From JBEKTW01 sp049515655 (GTDB lineage: Bacteria > Bacteroidota > Ignavibacteria > UBA10030 > SZUA-254), in contig JBEKTW010000011.1 of the NCBI GenBank assembly GCA_049515655.1, positions 166,943 to 230,942 of the forward strand: a stretch of 64,000 bases of DNA. The letters are read 5' to 3'. A program made the translations under genes and the position numbers. Under the pieces are notes generated by a model, which was given only the letters and a program-made list of their open reading frames with translations, was not told the origin of the DNA and made no database searches. Shown in pieces: positions 51,511-62,400 of the stretch (position 1 is its first letter; every line of letters begins with the position of its first letter).

Positions 51511-52659
51511 GTGTATCATCTTGCTGCTAAAATACTCACGAGGTGGCTGTTGTTTCTTCAACAGAAAAGGCCATCCGGTCCATTCGACCCGTCTCAAATT
51601 ACCTCGATCCTTTTAGTAGAATTCAGCCGCCTCGGCGATGTGGTGACAATGTTCCCGGTGATTGAATCATTCCGGTCTTCTTTCCCGCAAGCAAAAATTG
51701 CCGTTGCCGTCGATCGACGATATCAAGAGCTTTTCAACATGTTGCCTGCGGTCAACAGCGTATATTCTTTTGACCGGACAAATTCACTATCCGGTTTCTT
51801 CGAAGCGCGCCGTGCTTTGCGAGCCGGGCATTTCGACCTCGTTTGCAGCATGAGCCCTTCTGCACGCAACAGCCTTCTTACGTTAGGGACGCGCTCCTCC
51901 GCGAAAGTCGGTTATTTTGATGTTCATGATTCCATGACGCCGTTTCTCAATCACTCCAAAGTCCATGGAATCGGCGTGGAATTAGCTGTGAGCGAGCAGT
52001 ACCACTTGGAGAATATTGGAGATCGGGCGGCGAAGGTCTGTCGTGCACTCGGAATTCCATTCGCGGGAACAGTTCGTTTTGAAATTCCCCCGGAAACCCG
52101 GACGAAGGTGCGCGACTTTCTCGCTCGCTTTGGCTACGGGGAGACTCAACTGCTCGTCGTCGTTCACGCGTTTGCAGGATGGGAATACAGGCAATGGCAG
52201 CTATCGCAATATGCGGTCGTGGCGCAAGAAATGGTCGAACGACATTCAGCATGCGTTGTGTTTATCGGAACCCAGAAGGAATCCTGCAAAATGCAGGAAT
52301 ATCGGAAAGCGTTTCCACAGATTGGTGCTATACCTTTTTTTGATTCCTCTGATACGGGAGCGTTAACAGCGCTGCTTGCACGAGCGGGTTTATTCATTGG
52401 TAATGATTCAGGCCCGCTCCATCTGGCATCCGCAATGGGAGTTCCTACGGTGGGACTTTTTGGCCCTGCTTCACCATCCCTGACGGGACCCCAAACACAT
52501 CAAGACATCGGTCTTTTTCATCGGGTCGAATGCAGTCCGTGCAATCAAATTAAATGTGTCCGACCGGATGATCCATGCATCAACCTGATCGCGGCGGAGG
52601 AAGTCCTCGGCGCGGTTGAGACAATCCTCGCTGGGCTTGCACCAATCGGACGGCCATAA
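51511..52659 (+). CDS. Glycosyltransferase family 9 (heptosyltransferase-like)
   Basis: GT9 enzymes add heptose to lipopolysaccharide core on the cytoplasmic side of the inner membrane. Seen: N-terminal LLVEFSRLGDVVTMFPVIES, VHAFAGWEYRQWQL, and the nucleotide-heptose-binding block FIGNDSGPLHLASAMGVPTVGLFGPASPS. The C-terminal CNQIKCVRPDDPCIN cysteine cluster is also a frequent GT9 feature. The open frame starts at TTG 51484, but a promoter analysis suggests GTG 51511 (382 aa). The last base of its stop is the first of the WecG gene's ATG (TAATG). Function may be core-lipid or exopolysaccharide assembly. Confidence 0.9.
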   Translation: MYHLAAKILTRWLLFLQQKRPSGPFDPSQITSILLVEFSRLGDVVTMFPVIESFRSSFPQAKIAVAVDRRYQELFNMLPAVNSVYSFDRTNSLSGFFEARRALRAGHFDLVCSMSPSARNSLLTLGTRSSAKVGYFDVHDSMTPFLNHSKVHGIGVELAVSEQYHLENIGDRAAKVCRALGIPFAGTVRFEIPPETRTKVRDFLARFGYGETQLLVVVHAFAGWEYRQWQLSQYAVVAQEMVERHSACVVFIGTQKESCKMQEYRKAFPQIGAIPFFDSSDTGALTALLARAGLFIGNDSGPLHLASAMGVPTVGLFGPASPSLTGPQTHQDIGLFHRVECSPCNQIKCVRPDDPCINLIAAEEVLGAVETILAGLAPIGRP

Positions 52660-53444
52660 TGCATTCCTATGTCAATATCTTAGGGGTTCGTGTTCATCGA
52701 ATCTCTGCCGATGAACTGCTCGTCCAAATCGAACGTGCTGTCCGTCATGGTGAAAAGAGAATTTTTGCGTATCTTACAGTACACGGCATCAATCTCGCGA
52801 GGAAATTCGCCTGGTTCCGGGAGTTCCTGAATAAGGCCGATGTCGTGTATCCTGACGGCGAGGGGGTACGATTCGGTGCACGGATCCTGGGAGAGCGTCT
52901 CCCGGCCAGAATTCCGTTGACGAGATGGATTTGGCAATTGGCAGATTTCTGTGACAAGAAGGAATTAAGCGTGTACCTGCTCGGAAGCACAGAAGAAGCC
53001 GTTACAACAGCGGCCGCCAGATTGAAAGAGCGGTTTTCGAACTTGAAACTTCTCGGTTGTCATCATGGTTATTTTGAGAAGCAGGGCACGGAATCTGATT
53101 CGGTGATTGAATCGATCAATGCACTGTCGCCGCATGTGCTGGTGGTCGGTTTTGGAATGCCGGCACAAGAGGAATGGATCATGTCGAACAAAGACCGGCT
53201 GCGAGTTAATGCGATTCTCACAGCGGGGTCGTGTTTTGATTTTGTTGCGAGTGTGAAACGGGCAAGTCCGGTTTGGATGCAGGGCGTGGGACTTGAATGG
53301 TTTTTCCGATTGCTTCAGGAACCACGAAGATTGTTTGCACGATACATAATTGGTAATCCGGTATTTGTTGTTCGAGTTCTTCTTCAAAGAATAGAAAATG
53401 GAAAGATGCATTCGCAAAGTGATACCGATTTGACGCCGCGATGA
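52659..53444 (+). CDS. WecG/TagA/CpsF family glycosyltransferase (GT26)
   Basis: The 261-aa enzyme transfers N-acetylmannosamine or a related sugar to a lipid-linked intermediate. The key segments are YPDGEGVRFGARILG with the expected acidic residue, YLLGSTEEAVTTAA, VGFGMPAQEEWI, TAGSCFDFVA and the C-terminal GLEWFFRLLQEPRRLFARY that anchors the protein to the membrane. It overlaps the GT9 gene by one base and the C25 protease gene by 4 nt (ATGA). That tight coupling to a secreted protease gene is unusual and suggests a shared role at the cell surface. Confidence 0.93.
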   Translation: MHSYVNILGVRVHRISADELLVQIERAVRHGEKRIFAYLTVHGINLARKFAWFREFLNKADVVYPDGEGVRFGARILGERLPARIPLTRWIWQLADFCDKKELSVYLLGSTEEAVTTAAARLKERFSNLKLLGCHHGYFEKQGTESDSVIESINALSPHVLVVGFGMPAQEEWIMSNKDRLRVNAILTAGSCFDFVASVKRASPVWMQGVGLEWFFRLLQEPRRLFARYIIGNPVFVVRVLLQRIENGKMHSQSDTDLTPR

Positions 53445-56400
53445 ATCTGCGTGGAGACAAAATAATTTTGAGGTTTTTCTCCGCTGTTTCGATAACGCTC
53501 GCACTGTTAACGGCGGGCACATCGACGGAGAAGAATCCGGCTCCCAAGGATAATGTCCTCATTGAACGATCGAATTCGGACGAGATCCTCCTCGAAGTTA
53601 TTCCAAAGGCGTACGGCGAAGTCGAGCTGAAGGTCGATGGGAAGAACATGCAGCAACTCAGCGCTCTTCTCTCGGGGTCCACGTCGGAAGCTGGAAGGCC
53701 GGATTTGCCGGTGGAAGGTCATCTGTTTGCCGTCCCGCCGGGGCGGCGGCCTGCGGTTGAGATTGTCGAGTCGAAATTCGTCATCGAGGAAGGTAAGGTC
53801 GTGGCGCCGGCGCCCTATCACACCTTCACGGCGGAAGGCGAAGCTGTTCCGGGCTATCGCGTCGACCGGGAATTTTACGAAACGCATAATCAATTTTACC
53901 CGTTCACGACCGTAGAAATTACCGACGTCACACAACTCCGGAATTTCCGTGTCGCGAGGCTTGTCGTGCACCCCGTTCAATACAATCCCGTCACGAAACA
54001 ACTTAAGAAGTTTGTCCACTTGAAGCTGCGGATTCGGTTTCAACAAGATGCGGGAACAGGCGGGCAGTCATGGACCCCAAATTCAGACCCCGACCCGTAC
54101 TTCGAGGATGTTTACAAGAATCTCATCTTGAATTATCAGGACGCTCAATCCTGGGGTGGAAGGTACGTTAAGGCGGTGAGTTCGACGCTCGTCGATTCGA
54201 CGGCGGGATGGTTCCAGACGGGACGATCGTATTATCGAATCCCCGTCGGCGCAGATGGTCTCTATCGCCTGAGTTACAATACATTGCTCAATAATGGCAT
54301 CGACCTCACCCGACTAAACAATGCTACCGCGGCTCTTTATTCTCAGGGTCAGCCCGTTCCGCTGGTTGTCCAGACACAGGATAGCCTGCCGCAGAACTGG
54401 TATATGGAGTTTTATGCCAGGCGGCGGTACGGCACGAGCTCGTACTATAATAGATATTCCGATACGAGCATGTACTGGCTCACGTGGAATGACGCGAACC
54501 ACCAGCGGTATGTTGACGGGCCTGCAAATGCGATAGCGACACCCGATACGACGAGATGGTACATGGAAACTTCCCACCAGGAGAAAGACCTCAACTACTT
54601 TTTTGGCGTCACGCAGGATGATATCGAAAACACCGACGATGTTCCGGGCGAAGGCTGGTACTGGCAGGCGTTCGTCAGCGGGCAAACATTTAACTTTCCT
54701 TTTACGCTCGACACCCTCCAGCGATCGACGGGCGTGCCGGTACAACTGAAAGCACGGTTTTACGGCATGACGATTTGCCAGAGCAGCTCATGCAAATCAC
54801 CCTCGCGGCAAAGCGCACTGCTCTACGTCAACAAGAGGTTCGTCGGAGAGTTGGACTGGACAGACAACAATGAGGGCATTTTCATAGGCACATTTCCGGA
54901 TTCAATTCTCAGAGCGGGGTTGGATACGGTGCAGGTCAGCTCAAAGACGTGGAGCCCCGCGGACTCGAATATTTCCGAGTTTTATCTTGACTGGTTTGAG
55001 GTGACTTATCCGCGTCCGATCAAGACACTCAACGGCTCGGTGTTATTCACCGTTCCCGCGCCGGGAAAGGACACGATTGCGTATGTCGTAAAGGGCAGTC
55101 CCCGCGATAGCGCGAGCGTCTACGATCTCACGGGCGGCAGGAGAATTCTCAACCTCCTTCCGTACGGCTCGCAGGCATTTGTCTTTTCCGACACCGCGAG
55201 TGTCCAGAAGACTTATTATGTCGTTAAGCAAAGCAGCAAACTCACACCAACGTACGCGGTCGGTAAGACGTTCAGTAACCTCCGCATGAATACGCGCGGC
55301 GCGGACTACATCGTCATCACCCATTCGTTATTCCGGTCGGAGGCAAACCGCCTTGCCCAGTACCGTGCAAGTGCCAACAAGCTTCGGACGAGCGTAGTTG
55401 ATGTTCAGGATATCTACGATGAGTTCAATTACGGCCTTATCGACCCGGTTGCCATCCGGTCGTTCCTGAAAAATGCGTATTATTTTTGGAAACACCCGTC
55501 GCCGTCAACCGTCGTGATGTTCGGCGACGCGAGCTGGGACTATAAAATGTTGATGCCGACAAGCGTCAAGATTAATTATGTGCCGTCGTACGGCAATCCC
55601 CCGAGCGATAATGCGCTCGTCTGTTTTGATTCGGTGAAGAATTACATTCCCTTCATGCTCATTGGGAGGATTCCGGTTGAGAATACGACCGAAGCGGACC
55701 AGGTGGTCTCGAAAATCATTAACTATGAAGCGACCCCTCCCGGAGATTGGACCAAGTCATACCTCTTTCTCACCGCGGGGAACGATCCCTCCGAGAAAGC
55801 CACGTTCAATTACTGGTCTGATGACCTGGTCAACCGCTACGTCACGGCGTATCCTTTTGGGGGGTTGACGTACAAGGTGTACAAGTCGACGGATGCGATC
55901 ATTGATGGAGAAAACAAACAGTACATGCAAGACCGGATCAACAACGGAGTGGTGTTTGTGAACTACATCGGGCACTCGGGCGGTAGAATCTGGGGTCTGG
56001 ATATCGGCAAACCATCTGACCTTCTAAACACTAACGGACAACTGCCGTTCGTCTCGAGCGTAAGCTGCAATGTGGGCTTTTTTTCCGACCCGACCCAAAA
56101 CGTCCTGTCAGAAGATTTCCTGATGGCCGACAATCGGGGCGCAATCGCGGTGTGGGCGGCATCGAGCATCGGTTATGGTTCGGTGGGGAGGACACTCGAA
56201 GACAAGTTCCTCTCTGCCGCGACGGTCAATGCTGCCCGCAACCTCGGCCTGTTAACAACCATATCGCGCCTAAATTTCTGGATTATTAACAGCGTGACAA
56301 CTCCCCTCGTGATTCAGACCGAGCATCTCCATCCCTTGATTGGCGACCCGTATTCGCCCTTCGGCGTTCCGCTGCGGCCCGATTTTGCCATAACCTCCGA

Positions 56401-58906
56401 CGATGTCGTGCTCCGGACACAGCCGGCAACGGCGGACAGTACGATCACGCTGAGCGTAGCCATCGGGAACAGCGGATTGATGGCCGGTGTCCCGATACTT
56501 GTCTCAATCCAGGATAGCTATGTTAACGAGAAAGGCCAGTACAAAGGCACGAGTGACGCCGTTCCTCAATTTTATATTCCGGATTTTGTGTGGCAGGATA
56601 GTTTCAAAGTGTCGTTCAATGTGCAAGGGAAACCGGGATTCCACGCGGTCACCATTAACATTGACCCGAAAGACAGCATTATAGAGTTGCGAAAGGACAA
56701 TAACATCGTCCAGAAATCGTTTTATGTTTACCGGAACCGGATCTCCGCAGTCAAACCGCCTCCGATGGGTGTTATCTCGAGTTCGACTCCGACGTTCGTG
56801 GCAACGGTTCCTGCGGGGAGCGACACGACGCCGCTCTCCTTTACGTTTACCATCGACACCGTCCCTGACTTTTCGAGTCCTGCAAAGATAGTTTCACCGA
56901 CAATTATCCCGGGCAAGGTTGCCGCATCCTGGCAGGCCCCGGCGCTGCAGTCCAACCAAATCTATTACTGGAGCGGCCAGAGCACCGGAGCGTCGACGCA
57001 GGGTGTTCCCATTACTTCTTCCTTCACTGTGGCTTCTCCGGGACCGGGAGCGGACACGGTGGTCTGGAGACAGTCAAGGTCTGGCCAGTTTCAGGTGAAC
57101 CCGAATTCACTGGTTTCCGTGGCGGACACAGGCGTCACGATGCTGCGAACGGACAGCGTGGAACTTTACGCCCGGTCACTGGGGTACAGGGCCAGTATGG
57201 ATCATGATTACTATGGTATCCTTCAGATCGGAAATGTAAAAGCAACTGGCATGTGGTGGGCCGACGCCTACAGCTACCTCGTCGGACGATATGATGCGAC
57301 GAATGGAGCCTACCGGCTGAAGGGATACAATCTCCTGACCCCGGGGGAGATTGATAGTATGACCGCTTTTCTCAATCAGACGCCGGTCGGGAATTACGTC
57401 ATGCTCTCCGCCGTGGAAGACGCGAAACAGAACGTCACCGATTCATTGTATAAACTCCTCCAGGCATTGGGGAGCGCATCCATCCGCTCGGTTCAGCCGG
57501 GTCAAAGCTGGCTCATGATCAGCAGGAAGGGAGATGGGACGGCAATCATTGAGGATTATAAGCCGAGCGGTACTGCGATTGATTCGCTCATCATTCCGAA
57601 TGTCTTCAGCAGCGGCAGTGGACAGGTGCTCTCTCAGCCCATCGGTCCGGCATCGAAATGGATCAAGGTGACATGGAATGCCGTTACCCCGAACGGCAAG
57701 GCAATTGCAACACTTCGTGTCCTTGGACTGAAAAACAATGGCTTGTCGGATACTCTGACAACCGTTTCCAATGGGGTTTCCCAGGTTGACCTTACCGGTG
57801 TCAGCCCCCTGACGTATCCGAAGCTGCAATTAGTGGCGATGCTATCGAATCTTGACGGGTGCACGACCCCCACTCTGAAGCGTTGGGACGTGACCTATCT
57901 TCCAACCCCCGACCTTGCCGTCAGCGCCTGGTCGTTTAACGTAACTCCCGCCTCAATCTCCTCGGGCGGGTTGATCAATTTGTCACTCGACGTTTATAAT
58001 ATCGGCTACGAGCGCGCTGACAGTGCCCGCGCTTCGTTCTATGTTGCCGAGGATACCACCCAGCGCGTGAGCGTCGTGCTGGATTCCATCGCGGTCGGCT
58101 CCCAGCGACATGTCCAGACCCAAATGAGTGTGACCGGCTCCGGTCGTCGAACAATCATCGCACGGGTAGACCCAAAACAGGGAGTGAACGACCTCCTCCC
58201 GGAAAATAATCTCGCGGGGTACGCTATTCTTGTCGGGGTTTCTCAGCCGGGTGTCCATCAGTTGAGAATCTTGTTCGACAACGTGGAGGTTCACGACGGA
58301 GAATTTGTCTCCCCCATGCCCACGATCACCGTCGCTCCCTCTTCGCAGGACAGCGTTCAACAATTCGACGTTCGGGCTCTCACTTTGTTCATCGACAAAA
58401 AGCAGTTGCTGGCAACAACTCTGTCGGACGGAAGTGCCAGAGAGCCTACCAACGAAAATGTGCAGAAAATTCCGATGACCGAACCTCTTGCGGATGGAGA
58501 ACATACGCTCGAAGTGTACGAACCCCGCCCCAACGGCCAGCCGCAGGCCGCACACGGCAGCAATCTTGTCCGGTCGTTGAAGTTCCAGACGACCTCGCTG
58601 GCGCAACTCCTCAATGTGTATAATTATCCAAATCCTTTTGCATCTCAGACCGTCTTTACGTTTAAGGTGACGGGAAGTCAGGTTCCCGACGAGATTCGCA
58701 TCAAAGTTTACACCGTGGCCGGGAGATTGATCCGCGATGTTCATGTCGATCAAAGCCAGCTTCACCTTGACATCAACAATATATCCTGGGACGGTCGCGA
58801 TCAGGATGGCGATGAGGTGGCAAACGGGGTGTACCTCTACAGGGTCACGATGAAATCCGGAGACAAGACCGCAACAGTTACCGAGAAACTGGCAAGAGTG
58901 AGATGA
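53441..58906 (+). CDS. C25 (gingipain-family) protease, PorU2-like T9SS component or cargo
   Basis: This 1821-aa secreted protein begins with a signal peptide (MNLRGDKIILRFFSAVSITL...). A propeptide-like region follows (about 45-220). The caspase-like C25 domain spans about 610-960, with catalytic H845 in YIGHSGGRIW and C876 in SVSCNVGFFSD; their 31-residue spacing fits gingipains. CARDB/Ig-like domains follow (about 1000-1130, 1500-1600), and the T9SS sorting domain is at the C-terminus (YNYPNPFASQTVFTF, then NGVYLYRVTMKSG). NCBI-style annotation for such proteins is 'type IX secretion sortase PorU2'. PorU removes the sorting domain of exported proteins and attaches them to anionic lipopolysaccharide. 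This protein itself keeps a C-terminal sorting domain, so it may be cargo. Its ATG overlaps the WecG gene by 4 nt. Confidence 0.9.
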   Translation: MNLRGDKIILRFFSAVSITLALLTAGTSTEKNPAPKDNVLIERSNSDEILLEVIPKAYGEVELKVDGKNMQQLSALLSGSTSEAGRPDLPVEGHLFAVPPGRRPAVEIVESKFVIEEGKVVAPAPYHTFTAEGEAVPGYRVDREFYETHNQFYPFTTVEITDVTQLRNFRVARLVVHPVQYNPVTKQLKKFVHLKLRIRFQQDAGTGGQSWTPNSDPDPYFEDVYKNLILNYQDAQSWGGRYVKAVSSTLVDSTAGWFQTGRSYYRIPVGADGLYRLSYNTLLNNGIDLTRLNNATAALYSQGQPVPLVVQTQDSLPQNWYMEFYARRRYGTSSYYNRYSDTSMYWLTWNDANHQRYVDGPANAIATPDTTRWYMETSHQEKDLNYFFGVTQDDIENTDDVPGEGWYWQAFVSGQTFNFPFTLDTLQRSTGVPVQLKARFYGMTICQSSSCKSPSRQSALLYVNKRFVGELDWTDNNEGIFIGTFPDSILRAGLDTVQVSSKTWSPADSNISEFYLDWFEVTYPRPIKTLNGSVLFTVPAPGKDTIAYVVKGSPRDSASVYDLTGGRRILNLLPYGSQAFVFSDTASVQKTYYVVKQSSKLTPTYAVGKTFSNLRMNTRGADYIVITHSLFRSEANRLAQYRASANKLRTSVVDVQDIYDEFNYGLIDPVAIRSFLKNAYYFWKHPSPSTVVMFGDASWDYKMLMPTSVKINYVPSYGNPPSDNALVCFDSVKNYIPFMLIGRIPVENTTEADQVVSKIINYEATPPGDWTKSYLFLTAGNDPSEKATFNYWSDDLVNRYVTAYPFGGLTYKVYKSTDAIIDGENKQYMQDRINNGVVFVNYIGHSGGRIWGLDIGKPSDLLNTNGQLPFVSSVSCNVGFFSDPTQNVLSEDFLMADNRGAIAVWAASSIGYGSVGRTLEDKFLSAATVNAARNLGLLTTISRLNFWIINSVTTPLVIQTEHLHPLIGDPYSPFGVPLRPDFAITSDDVVLRTQPATADSTITLSVAIGNSGLMAGVPILVSIQDSYVNEKGQYKGTSDAVPQFYIPDFVWQDSFKVSFNVQGKPGFHAVTINIDPKDSIIELRKDNNIVQKSFYVYRNRISAVKPPPMGVISSSTPTFVATVPAGSDTTPLSFTFTIDTVPDFSSPAKIVSPTIIPGKVAASWQAPALQSNQIYYWSGQSTGASTQGVPITSSFTVASPGPGADTVVWRQSRSGQFQVNPNSLVSVADTGVTMLRTDSVELYARSLGYRASMDHDYYGILQIGNVKATGMWWADAYSYLVGRYDATNGAYRLKGYNLLTPGEIDSMTAFLNQTPVGNYVMLSAVEDAKQNVTDSLYKLLQALGSASIRSVQPGQSWLMISRKGDGTAIIEDYKPSGTAIDSLIIPNVFSSGSGQVLSQPIGPASKWIKVTWNAVTPNGKAIATLRVLGLKNNGLSDTLTTVSNGVSQVDLTGVSPLTYPKLQLVAMLSNLDGCTTPTLKRWDVTYLPTPDLAVSAWSFNVTPASISSGGLINLSLDVYNIGYERADSARASFYVAEDTTQRVSVVLDSIAVGSQRHVQTQMSVTGSGRRTIIARVDPKQGVNDLLPENNLAGYAILVGVSQPGVHQLRILFDNVEVHDGEFVSPMPTITVAPSSQDSVQQFDVRALTLFIDKKQLLATTLSDGSAREPTNENVQKIPMTEPLADGEHTLEVYEPRPNGQPQAAHGSNLVRSLKFQTTSLAQLLNVYNYPNPFASQTVFTFKVTGSQVPDEIRIKVYTVAGRLIRDVHVDQSQLHLDINNISWDGRDQDGDEVANGVYLYRVTMKSGDKTATVTEKLARVR

Positions 58907-59138
58907 TTGTCTGAACCTTGATTTGCATGATTTAAGGATTGCCATGATTATCTCTCATTCCGGTCATCCTTGAATCTTTCTCTCCAAACCCAGCCACTTC
59001 CATCTCTCAACATCTCATTATCTCCAAATCTCTCATTATTCCATTTCTCGATCACTCCAATTCTCCATTCTCTCACCATCTTATCGTCTTCATCTTTCAT
59101 CCCGGTAATCCCTTAATCCTGAAAATCGTGGTTCAGAC
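58906..59138 (+). repeat. 233-bp direct repeat, copy 1
   Basis: The unit starts ATTGTCTGAACC at the last base of the C25 stop codon and ends GTGGTTCAGAC. Its first and last 15 bases are imperfect inverted repeats (13 of 15 match in copy 2). The interior is pyrimidine-rich with many TCTC(A/C)ATT motifs. It matches copy 2 in all but about six positions. Confidence 0.85.
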
Positions 59139-59141
59139 CGC

Positions 59142-59374
59142 ATTGTCTGAACCGGGATTCGCATGATTTAAGGATTGCCATGATTATCTCTCATTCCGGT
59201 CATCCTTGAATCTTTCTCTCCAAACCCAGCCACTTCCATCTCTCAACATCTCATTATCTCAAAATCTCTCATTATTCCATTTCTCGATCACTCCAATTCT
59301 CCATTCTCTCACCATCTTATCGTCTTCATCTTTCATCCCGGTAATCCCTTAATCCTATAAATCGTGGTTCAGAC
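59142..59374 (+). repeat. 233-bp direct repeat, copy 2
   Basis: Separated from copy 1 by three bases. Terminal inverted repeats are GTCTGAACCGGGATT (59145-59159) and AATCGTGGTTCAGAC (59360-59374). Length is identical to copy 1, with no gaps. A third copy begins near 63877. Confidence 0.85.
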
Positions 59375-59390
59375 ATCCCCGGCCACAAAT

Positions 59391-59426
59391 AAAAAACCCG
59401 TCCTCCCGAGTTATCGGGAGGACGGG
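59391..59426 (-). terminator. Rho-independent terminator of the repetitive T9SS gene
   Basis: A perfect 13-bp stem (59397-59409 with 59414-59426, GTTA loop on the plus strand) is followed on the minus strand by six Ts (59396-59391). It lies 48 bp after the stop of the minus-strand gene at 59475. A textbook intrinsic terminator. Confidence 0.9.
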
Positions 59427-59474
59427 TGTCATATCTTAAGTACTTTGTACTTAACTACTCAAATACTTAGGAAC

Positions 59475-62400
59475 TTACTTCAGCAACATTCCCACGCTGA
59501 CGTTCGAGCCGCTCTGCAGGCGATAGAAGTACACGCCGCTTGGTGAAGCGTTCGCATACCATGTCGCTACATAACGACCGGGCTGCATCATGCCGTTCAC
59601 CAGGCTCGCGACTTCCTGTCCGAGCGAGTTGTACACTTTCAACGTTGTGAAGGCCGCGTCCTTTATCCAGAACTTGATGTCCGTTGTCGGGTTGAACGGA
59701 TTCGGATAGTTCTGCTGCAGCTTGAACACCGTTGGAACGCCTTCCTCCTCACCAACGCTAAGCACGCTTGTGACGGTGACTGTGATAACGTTCGAGTATG
59801 TACCTTTGCCGTCCTTGTCGACCTGATGGAGGCGATAGTAGTACGTGCCGGAGCCTACGCTGTTATCTGCATAGGAGTAGTTGTGCTGCGCGGTCGATGT
59901 ACCGGCGCCGGCGATGAGAGAGCTGACCGCGGTGAACGATCCCGTCTTGTTGCTGCGCTCGACGTAGAATCCCAGCGTGTTCGTCTCACTTACAGTCGAC
60001 CATTCCAGATTGACATTATTGGCGACAGCTTTCGCAGTAAATGAGGCAATCTCAACGGGAAGTGCGCCAGCTTCGCCGGCCGTCCAGTCCGAGAATGTGG
60101 ATATGCCTGTAATCGGGATCTTGTGGTTGACGGGGTCGTCAACGCCACCCAGCTCAATCCAGATCCCTGCATCTTTGCGGGCAACTCCGTAGTTGGATTC
60201 AGTACCGTTGACATCTCCGGCGAGGTAATAGAAGGTTAGGTCAGCCGTTGAAACGTCACCGTTGGTTAACGTCCATGAACGCGCCAGCGTCTTGGTCGGA
60301 TCTCCGACACCGGCGGGAACCCCTTGAGTCGCGTACACGGTGAATGGGGTCGTGGTCGGGAAAGTCCCTGCAGTTGCATTGATATCCACAGGAGAATAGC
60401 CATTGGCTGTACCGATGTCAAATGTCAACGTGCCTGCCGAACCGTAATGGCGGGCAAGGTTTCCCTGAACGTACTTGCCTGCGCCGGCACCCGTGACGGA
60501 TACACCCGAGCTCACCGTTAACGTGTTGGCCCCGGTGATGATTATACCGTTCGTGAAAGTCAGGTCAGCGTTCAATGTAGTACTGGCGTTGAGATTTACA
60601 CCGTTTGAGTTATTAATCGTAACCGGACGCCCCATTGTTGTCAGCAATTCAACGCCTGTTGTCTGCAAAGCGCTGCCTGCATAGACGAGCGAGGCAGAAC
60701 CGGTATAGATCGGCGCGGCCGAAGCCGTCGCCGTGCCCGCCATAGTGAGTACTCCGCCGACCGTAATGCCGGTCGTTGTCTTTGCACCTGAACCCGCGAG
60801 TGTAAGGTTATCGTAGGTGATCGCCTTGACTGTTTGTATACCGCCATATCCATACTTAACTATGCTGCCGGCAGTAGTAGCAAGATTTGTCAATCCCATG
60901 GCGCCTGTAAAGTTGACATTCAAGGTGCCGGTGGCTCCGACGCTCACAGTGCCTGCACCCGCGAGTGCCGTTGAGGCAGTTACTGTTCCGTTCACCGTAA
61001 CCGTGCCGCTGACTGTGATGCTTGCAATTGCAGTGGTCGTTGAGCCACTAATCGTTTTGTTAGAACCGCTAAACGTATGCACGCCGGTACTTGGGGTGAA
61101 GGTAGTAGCGTTATTGGTAAAATTACCGGCGATGGTGTAAGTATGGGTACCCGCAGTCGCAGTCCACGTGCTTCCACTATTGAGAGTGACATCACCAGTA
61201 AGAGTGTAAGCCCGAGTTGTTGTGCTGCCGAAAGTCAAGGTGCCAGAAACGGTAGTGGCCTGAGATACGGTAAGCGGACGGTTCATATTAAGTGTAGCAC
61301 CGCTGTTGATCGTCAAGCCGCCGCCGCTAAAATTGTAAGTTGTGCCCCCGGTGCTTACTGTAATGGCGCCTGTACCGGCGATAATTACACCCCCAGTGCC
61401 AGCAAAGGTGGCTGGCAATTCAGTGGTGGGCGCTGTGTATGGAGCAGTTTTGCTATACTCTATCGTAGCACCTGCGCCATAAGTTGGGAGCGCAGAGGGG
61501 ACGACCGTAGCATCTCCTCCAATATTGTAAACACCATTGACCGTAACAGTTGCCGTGGTCTTTGCACCAGTACCCGAAAGGCCAAGATTCACATATGTTC
61601 CTGTCTTAACGGTCTGCGCGCCGCCAGTATAATTAACCGTATTGCCGGCGGCTGTTGAGGTCAGGGTTGTGATGGTTGCAGTGCCGCCAAGGTTCAAAAC
61701 ACCGGTTGCACTGTTGACCAAAGTGCCTGCACCTGAGAGCGCAGCTGCCACGGTGAGCGTACTATTGTTGGTGACCGTTGCACCTGTATTAACGGTAAGG
61801 TTATTACAATTGGCTGTTGCATCAACGGAAGGTTGATTGCCTCCGCTATTGACTACCGCATCATCTGATGAAGTCGGTACCGCTGCGGCGTCCCAGTTAG
61901 ATGCCGTATTCCAATCGGTGCTTGTACCGCCCGTCCACGTATCCACCAAGCCGGCGATGTTCACAATGCCGGTTGACGCTGCAAAGTAAGTATCATTTTG
62001 ATGCGTTGCGCTGGAAGAACTGCTTCCCCATGAACCGCTGGTCTGGTTTGTTCCGCCAAGAGTCAGCATCCCCGCGGAGGAAGTAAAGGTGCCAAGATCA
62101 GCTACTACTCCGCCAGCTATTGACAGAGTCCCGTTAGCAGTGACTGCTGCTGCAAAGGTTTTCGTTCCACTTCCGGATAATGTAAGGTTGTCAAACGTTA
62201 TTGTACCACTTCCACCAATTGACTGTGCGCCTGCGGCGTTGAATGTAACCGTGCTTGTGGCACAAGTGAAAGTCGAATTGTTGGTGAAGTTTCCGGTAAT
62301 ACTGACAGCCGCGGCTCCGCTCAGGGTTAATGTACCGCCGATAGTCACATCGGAACTAAATGCGAGCGTGGCAGCCGCCGTCTCTGTGAAAGAACCGCCG

